From: a virus
Length of the DNA: 26,453 nt
Strand: one strand, 5' to 3'
Virus record (IMG/VR): IMGVR_UViG_3300009104_000109
Location: 1-26,453 of that record
A program made the position numbers and the translations under genes. Shown piece after piece: positions 22,901-26,453 of the stretch (positions are counted from its first letter, which is position 1; every line of letters starts with the position of its first letter). Below the pieces are notes generated by a model that was not told where the DNA came from, searched no databases, and saw nothing but the letters and a program-made list of their open reading frames with translations.

Positions 22901-24209
22901 TAGAAGTCAAAAGATTCAACAATGGATTGAAACAGACTACGAACACCCCGGAGGTGTCCTTTTAAAAGGAACACTAAAATCCTATATACCCTTCTTTAGA
23001 ACACCGGTTAATCTTGTTAGGTTTGCAGCAGAACGAACCCCTGCTATGAGGTGGTTTAGTAAACGCCTTAGTGATGATTTAAATTCTAAAGATTTAGCTA
23101 GAGTACAAATGGCTAAAGCTAAGATGGCTACAGGTAACATGATAGCTATTAATATGTTAGGACTAGCTGAATTAGGGCTTATTACTGGTGCTCCTCCAAC
23201 TGATAGGGAACTTAATGCTAATCAACGGAGAGTAGGGTGGAAACCTTATTCTATTGTTATTCCACATCAACTTAATCCTTTTAGTGATGTTGATGTTTAT
23301 GTTCCTTATAATCGTCTTGATCCTGTAGGATTATCTATGGGTTTAATGGCAGATTATTGGCAAGGTGGTATTATGTTAAAGAATGGAATATCTAGAGGAA
23401 TGGATGAAGGTTTGCATGATCTAGTTATGGATGATTTAACAAATGCTGCAGGAATGATAACTCTTGCGATAGTACGAAATCTTGAAGACAAAGCTTATAT
23501 GCAAGGAATTTCTAATTTAATGGGTCTTTTGGGTCAAGACCCACAGAGAACGGCTGAAAAAGTAGCTAAAGACATGGTTAAAATAGTGCCTCCAATTTCT
23601 TTTGCATCAGCATTTGTTAGAAGTATATCTAGAACTATTGATCCAATTCGTAGAGTTGATGATGATGCTAATTTATTTACTGAAATTCGGAATACAATCT
23701 ATAAAAATGTTCCGTGGATGAGTAAGACCTTAGCTCCTCATAGAGACTTAGAAGGTAATGTAGAATTTTATCCCGGTAATGGAACAAATATATTAATGCG
23801 TGGTTTTAATAATATGGTAAATCCTATAACCCCTTCATCTATTACCAAGAGTAACGTGGATAGAAAAGTACAAGAGTTAAAAGTTGACCTAACAGATATG
23901 AGAACTGTCAGAACTGTGGAACTTGATGGTGTTACTCTTACTTTATCTAATGACCAAATAGATGTTTTTAGTAAAACATGGGGTAAACTGAATAAACAAC
24001 TTAACATGGGTAGCGTTGCTTATAATACAAACAACAAGTTAGATAATCAAATAAATTTAAAAGAGAGTTTATTAGCAAATAAAAATACTGCTAAAAAAAT
24101 GTTATTTGATAAGTTTCCAGAGCTAAGACAAAAAGCTCAAGAATTAAAATTTCGACAAGATAATGAAAAGATTGAACATGAATCTCCTTTATATGAGGTG
24201 TTTAGATAA
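19998..24209 (+). CDS. Large internal virion protein, T7 gp16-like
   Basis: 1403 residues, against 1318 in T7 gp16. It would be ejected first and span the inner membrane to pull in phage DNA. It starts with TTG at 19998, supported by GGGAG at 19986-19990; no ATG lies nearby in frame before residue 69. Moderately hydrophobic stretches occur near residues 115-136, 213-232, 760-792 and 1048-1066, which could insert after ejection. The C-terminal third (TRELNANQRRVGW-like, VYVPYNRLDPVGLSMGLM) resembles large internal proteins of marine podoviruses. I found no soluble lytic transglycosylase signature at the N-terminus, where T7 gp16 has one. Residues about 255-420 are charged and low-complexity, probably disordered. 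Confidence 0.9.
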   Translation: MTIDKEESGYIEERITANNPKTDLVQNTRKQVEQKNEEINKGFWNDVEQGIGEIPWAVTGGVSDFGNEMWKFLGLDSASQWINDRLPHGVKELSDDLRGHPIDDTPFPVIEEQKSTTGTLIRGTTQFLTGFIPVLGQVNKLKWVQKGGKLRQSITKGTVAGAPVDFAGFNPNDPNAANWLGSKLDAHPQLQSLVLDYLGTNVDDPAAFNRFKNAFVGAAIGIVAEPLVTGGFKVTAATFEKMAEAMRTWKINRARERGKKDLGISEEELGKITSKDKADNLNAESDLPDAPEIPETEALETRLNENSVNTALSRKKNKLSTPMEQAGKSAGKEENFKELDFEGDTLHYGSGQDGAQTTSKGKPIPRNPDSDFLDTVTKGETTHYDPNFKSSSDRSVLGQQNYKTVISNFVLNVIAGAKNRTQAMVDMASSMADDGVGYISVRSDKDINAAKKDTWKEFTENKPEDGYRVPNRGTENFQKGFTPEELEALAKEHFDEVTIIKTKDGKVATVKVSKPKRFDERIRIPKPKSEMPKVFTDRGIQSPYLKVRPDDLEELTEALINEDFRTTIEKTDINFDNIKTTEDVKAALETVSNFGGASKERVTQKETQELADHAGTSIKNINELYLSTKGLDAKILAARRMLVRSAEHMVELATIARESGKASDALAVRKHVFIHHGIQAEVSGVKSEVARALNAMKISAKGADARLAQVDALVASFGGRDNLDKFISTIHHLSKEENSAFKLAQFVKRGWKARTMDAVLEAYITGLLWNPKTQIVNVIGSASASILGVMERRYAEHINPETKRFGFRRQKADGSGDGRIVMGESHAMLVGLKAGYQEALSLAMKAWRTGNPSDRFVKTDTYNIYEKSMSASNLDLRGQMGRIADWLGNKLRLSTKLLMSTDEFFKAINYRMHLHSLAHRRASNLELKGKDYEDAVDAIIRDPEVDLHMESLDMARYNTFTEDLAQGSRSQKIQQWIETDYEHPGGVLLKGTLKSYIPFFRTPVNLVRFAAERTPAMRWFSKRLSDDLNSKDLARVQMAKAKMATGNMIAINMLGLAELGLITGAPPTDRELNANQRRVGWKPYSIVIPHQLNPFSDVDVYVPYNRLDPVGLSMGLMADYWQGGIMLKNGISRGMDEGLHDLVMDDLTNAAGMITLAIVRNLEDKAYMQGISNLMGLLGQDPQRTAEKVAKDMVKIVPPISFASAFVRSISRTIDPIRRVDDDANLFTEIRNTIYKNVPWMSKTLAPHRDLEGNVEFYPGNGTNILMRGFNNMVNPITPSSITKSNVDRKVQELKVDLTDMRTVRTVELDGVTLTLSNDQIDVFSKTWGKLNKQLNMGSVAYNTNNKLDNQINLKESLLANKNTAKKMLFDKFPELRQKAQELKFRQDNEKIEHESPLYEVFR

Positions 24210-24211
24210 CT

Positions 24212-26416
24212 ATGGCTAGAGCAAAAGATGTATACACAGCAGATGGTAGTACACAATCATTTGCAGTAACCTTCCCTTTTATAAGTAGAAGTCATGTAAC
24301 TGCTACTGTTAACGGAGCTTCTGCTACTTTTACTTGGGTAAATGACGGACAGATTACTATCAGTTCACCTACAGTAGTCAATACAGATAAAGTAATTATT
24401 CAAAGAGCTACAAGTGATACAGTTAGATTAGTCGATTATGTAGATGGGTCTAACCTTACTGAGTCAGATTTAGATTTAGATTCTAAACAAGCTTTCTATA
24501 TGTCTCAAGAAGCTCTAGATGAACGCGATAACCATCTAGCTATGGACACTAGTGGGGCTGATAGTTGGGATGCACAGTCTAAAAAGATTACAGACCTTAC
24601 CACTCCTACGGCTGCTAATGATGCTTCTAATAAATCTTATGTAGACGCACAGATTGACACAAGTACAACCAATGCTGATAACGCTGCTGCCTCGGCTACG
24701 GCCTCTGCTACGAGTGCAACGGCTTCGGCTACGAGTGCAACCGCCGCTGCTACCAGTGAAACTAATGCTGCTACTAGTTATGATAATTTTGATGATCGGT
24801 ATTTAGGTCAGAAGTCGAGTGATCCTAGCGTTAATAATGATGGAGATGCGTTACTTACAGGTGCACTCTACTATAATACATCAAATTCGGTAATGATGGT
24901 CTACTCTGGATCAGCTTGGCAAAGGACTACGCCAACATCCTCAGATCAGACTAACATTAATAGTACAGTTTCCAATGCTACAAATATTAATACTGTGGCA
25001 GGATCAATAGCTAACGTCAATTTAACTGGTGGTTCAATAACAAATGTAAATACTGTAGGCACAAATATAGCCTCAGTTAATACTTGTGCCGGTGACATTC
25101 AAGATATAATTGATACGGCTGCTGATCTAAATGAAGCTGTTTCTGAAATTGAAACTGTAGCTAATGACTTGAATGAGGCTACCTCAGAGATTGATACAGT
25201 AGCCACCAACATTACTAACGTAAATAATGTTGGAAACAATATAGCTAACGTAAATACAGTTGCAGGGGTTTCGGCTAACGTCACGACTGTAGCCGGAGTT
25301 GCTGCAAATGTTACTACTTGTGCCACAAATAATGCAAACATTACTACAACTGCAAATAACATTACAGGAGTTAACAGTTTTGGAGAGAGGTATAGAGTAT
25401 CAGGAACTGCGCCCTCTACCTCACTAGATCAAGGTGATTTGTGGTTTGATACCGCAAATAACGAGCTTAAGAGTTATGGTGCATCATGGCAATCGACAGC
25501 TCCTAGTGCAGCAGATCAAGCCAATATCAATATAGTTGGTGGTGAGCTAGTCTATGAGGAAGACTTAGGTTCTATTGCAGATGCTCTTACGTCTACCTCT
25601 GGAAATAATATTTCAGATGTTGCAGATGGCATGACCAATATTAATACTGTTGCCGGTTCAATAGCAAATGTTAATACAACTGGAACCAACATAGCCAACG
25701 TAAATACAGCGGCCACAAATAATAGTAATATCACAACTGTTGCCACAAACATAGCAGATGTCAATTCATTTGCAAATAGATATAGAATAGGTGCTTCCGA
25801 TCCTACTACTAGTTTGGATCAGGGTGATCTTTTCTTTAATACCACTACAAATGAATTAAAAAATTATAGTACAGCTTGGAAAAATACTACGCCATCTGCA
25901 GCAGATCAGCTAAATATTGATATAGTTGCAGGTGAATTAGTCTATCAGGAAGACCTAGGATTAGTAACAGAGGCACTTACAACTACTACTGGAAATAATA
26001 TTTCTGACGTAGCAGATGACATAGCAAATGTCAATACAGTAGCCGGTATTTCTGCAAACGTAACCACTGTTGCCGGAATTAGTAGTAACGTAACAAGCGT
26101 GGCAAATATTTCCGCAAACGTCACTAGCGTGGCAAATAACGAAGCTAATGTTAATAGGTACGCTGACGAATATACCATAGCATCTTCAGCACCGGGTAGT
26201 CCTTCTGAGGGCGATCTTTGGTATGATTCCACAAACAACGTCCTTAAATATTATACAGGTTCAATTTTTGCTTCAATAGCGGCAGGTATTAGTGATGTAG
26301 TTTCAGACACCTCACCGGCTTTAGGTGGGAATTTAGATTGTAATAATAGAAACCTCACCGAGTGCGGTACTGTATCTGGTGATAATTTACAAATTGATTT
26401 TGGGAGTATAGCATAA
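24212..26416 (+). CDS. Tail fibre protein with T7 gp17-type N-terminus
   Basis: 734 residues. Residues 1-150 match the T7 tail-fibre N-terminal domain that binds the tail (KDVYTADGSTQSFAVTFPF; DSKQAFYMSQEALDERDNHL). An Ala/Ser/Thr heptad stalk follows (about 160-190). The rest is built of repeated modules: a beta unit with GDLW(F/Y)xTxxNxLKxY and a stretch of N(I/V)NTVA-type seven-residue repeats. Anchor glycines at residues 217, 408, 538 and 667 give spacings of 191, 130 and 129. The end, SDTSPALGGNLDCNNRNL, is a motif often seen before receptor-binding or adaptor ends of marine phage fibres. There is no obvious receptor-binding tip, so it probably carries another fibre protein. Its stop shares one base with the next ATG. 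Confidence 0.92.
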   Translation: MARAKDVYTADGSTQSFAVTFPFISRSHVTATVNGASATFTWVNDGQITISSPTVVNTDKVIIQRATSDTVRLVDYVDGSNLTESDLDLDSKQAFYMSQEALDERDNHLAMDTSGADSWDAQSKKITDLTTPTAANDASNKSYVDAQIDTSTTNADNAAASATASATSATASATSATAAATSETNAATSYDNFDDRYLGQKSSDPSVNNDGDALLTGALYYNTSNSVMMVYSGSAWQRTTPTSSDQTNINSTVSNATNINTVAGSIANVNLTGGSITNVNTVGTNIASVNTCAGDIQDIIDTAADLNEAVSEIETVANDLNEATSEIDTVATNITNVNNVGNNIANVNTVAGVSANVTTVAGVAANVTTCATNNANITTTANNITGVNSFGERYRVSGTAPSTSLDQGDLWFDTANNELKSYGASWQSTAPSAADQANINIVGGELVYEEDLGSIADALTSTSGNNISDVADGMTNINTVAGSIANVNTTGTNIANVNTAATNNSNITTVATNIADVNSFANRYRIGASDPTTSLDQGDLFFNTTTNELKNYSTAWKNTTPSAADQLNIDIVAGELVYQEDLGLVTEALTTTTGNNISDVADDIANVNTVAGISANVTTVAGISSNVTSVANISANVTSVANNEANVNRYADEYTIASSAPGSPSEGDLWYDSTNNVLKYYTGSIFASIAAGISDVVSDTSPALGGNLDCNNRNLTECGTVSGDNLQIDFGSIA
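24707..24741 (+). repeat. 21-bp heptad-coding direct repeat in the fibre stalk
   Basis: GCTACGAGTGCAAC occurs at 24707-24720 and again at 24728-24741, a 21-bp period coding seven residues (SATSATA type). Flanking units are related but diverged. This is part of the Ala/Ser/Thr stalk of the tail fibre and a possible site of unit gain or loss. Confidence 0.8.
25378..26280 (+). repeat. Tandem ~130-residue modules of the tail fibre
   Basis: Two near-complete units and a partial third. Each begins RYR or YT followed by a GDL(W/F)(F/Y) beta unit, NxLKxY, then PSAADQxNIxIVxGELVYxEDLG, an ALTxTxGNNISDVAD segment, and a run of NVNTVA-like heptads. The anchor GDL is at 25433, 25823 and 26210, periods of 390 and 387 bp. 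A more distant unit lies at about 24860. Confidence 0.85.
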
Positions 26417-26453
26417 TGGCAAAAAAACTTCAATTACGAAGGGGAACGACAAG
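26416..26453 (+). CDS. Second tail fibre-like gene, first codons only
   Basis: Starts at an ATG sharing one base with the preceding TAA and is cut by the window end after 12 full codons. MAKKLQLRRGTT is a start often seen in phage tail fibre and short-fibre proteins, so this is probably the distal or receptor-binding fibre component coupled to the preceding gene. Too short for certainty. Confidence 0.55.
   Translation, partial: MAKKLQLRRGTT

Noticed and set aside
25099-26238. Several antisense frames in the tail fibre gene
   Set aside because: Repeated codon patterns of the NVNTVA heptads keep the opposite frames open; no start signals.
1-26453. tRNA genes, CRISPR arrays, insertion sequences, integrase or attachment sites
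   Set aside because: Gaps between genes are at most 112 bp, and none holds a cloverleaf, repeat-spacer pattern or inverted terminal repeats; no integrase or transposase residues were seen.

Overview
The window is a 26.5 kb piece of a strictly lytic-looking, T7-like podovirus (Autographiviridae-type, with its own single-subunit RNA polymerase). Every gene I support lies on the + strand, packed tightly with 1-20 bp overlaps or very short gaps. DNA is AT-rich (about 35-40% G+C where I counted). The gene set (T7 replication and virion modules plus a B12-dependent ribonucleotide reductase and a MazG-like pyrophosphatase, no gp3.5-type lysozyme between endonuclease and primase) resembles marine T7-like phages such as the cyanopodoviruses and pelagiphages. 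The host cannot be read from the sequence. No integrase, repressor, tRNA or CRISPR was seen.

Layout. 1-213: C-terminus of the phage RNA polymerase. 191-1225: small unknown gene, gp2.5-like SSB, another small unknown. 1206-6236: DNA metabolism core: gp3-like endonuclease I, gp4-like primase-helicase, a possible overlapping 63-codon gene, gp5-like DNA polymerase, a free-standing HNH endonuclease, gp6-like exonuclease. 6221-8996: nucleotide supply block: DUF3310 (gp1.7-like) protein, a small acidic unknown, MazG-like NTP pyrophosphatase, monomeric class II ribonucleotide reductase. 9048-9979: three small proteins ahead of the portal, two of which look like minor virion proteins. 9976-13566: portal, small unknown, scaffold, major capsid protein. 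13573-13640: a strong terminator exactly where T7 has T-phi. 13657-24209: putative virion surface protein, tail tubular proteins A and B, then gp13-, gp14-, gp15- and gp16-like internal virion proteins. 24212-end: tail fibre with a T7 gp17-type N-terminus and tandem modules, followed by the first codons of a second fibre-like gene.

How it works together. The RNA polymerase (mostly outside the window) would transcribe the rest. Endonuclease, exonuclease, RNR and accessory nucleotide enzymes would convert host DNA and ribonucleotides to dNTPs for the polymerase-primase/helicase-SSB replisome, whose SSB and helicase both end in acidic tails with a terminal Phe. The capsid gene is set up for very high expression: a strong Shine-Dalgarno, an upstream TTAACTTTA element identical to the T7 gene 10 translation enhancer, a higher G+C codon choice, and a terminator directly downstream. 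Terminase, holin and lysis genes are not in the window.

The most interesting signals are: the conserved gene-10-like leader and terminator flanking the capsid gene; a recurring Met-Cys N-terminus on small proteins expected to be ejected with the DNA; sharp G+C patches inside the RNR gene that suggest mosaic origin; an out-of-frame overlapping ORF at the helicase-polymerase junction; and the absence of any recognisable peptidoglycan-degrading domain in the ejectosome proteins. I did not find a convincing wholly new system; this is mostly a well-organised T7-like genome with several small unknown genes.
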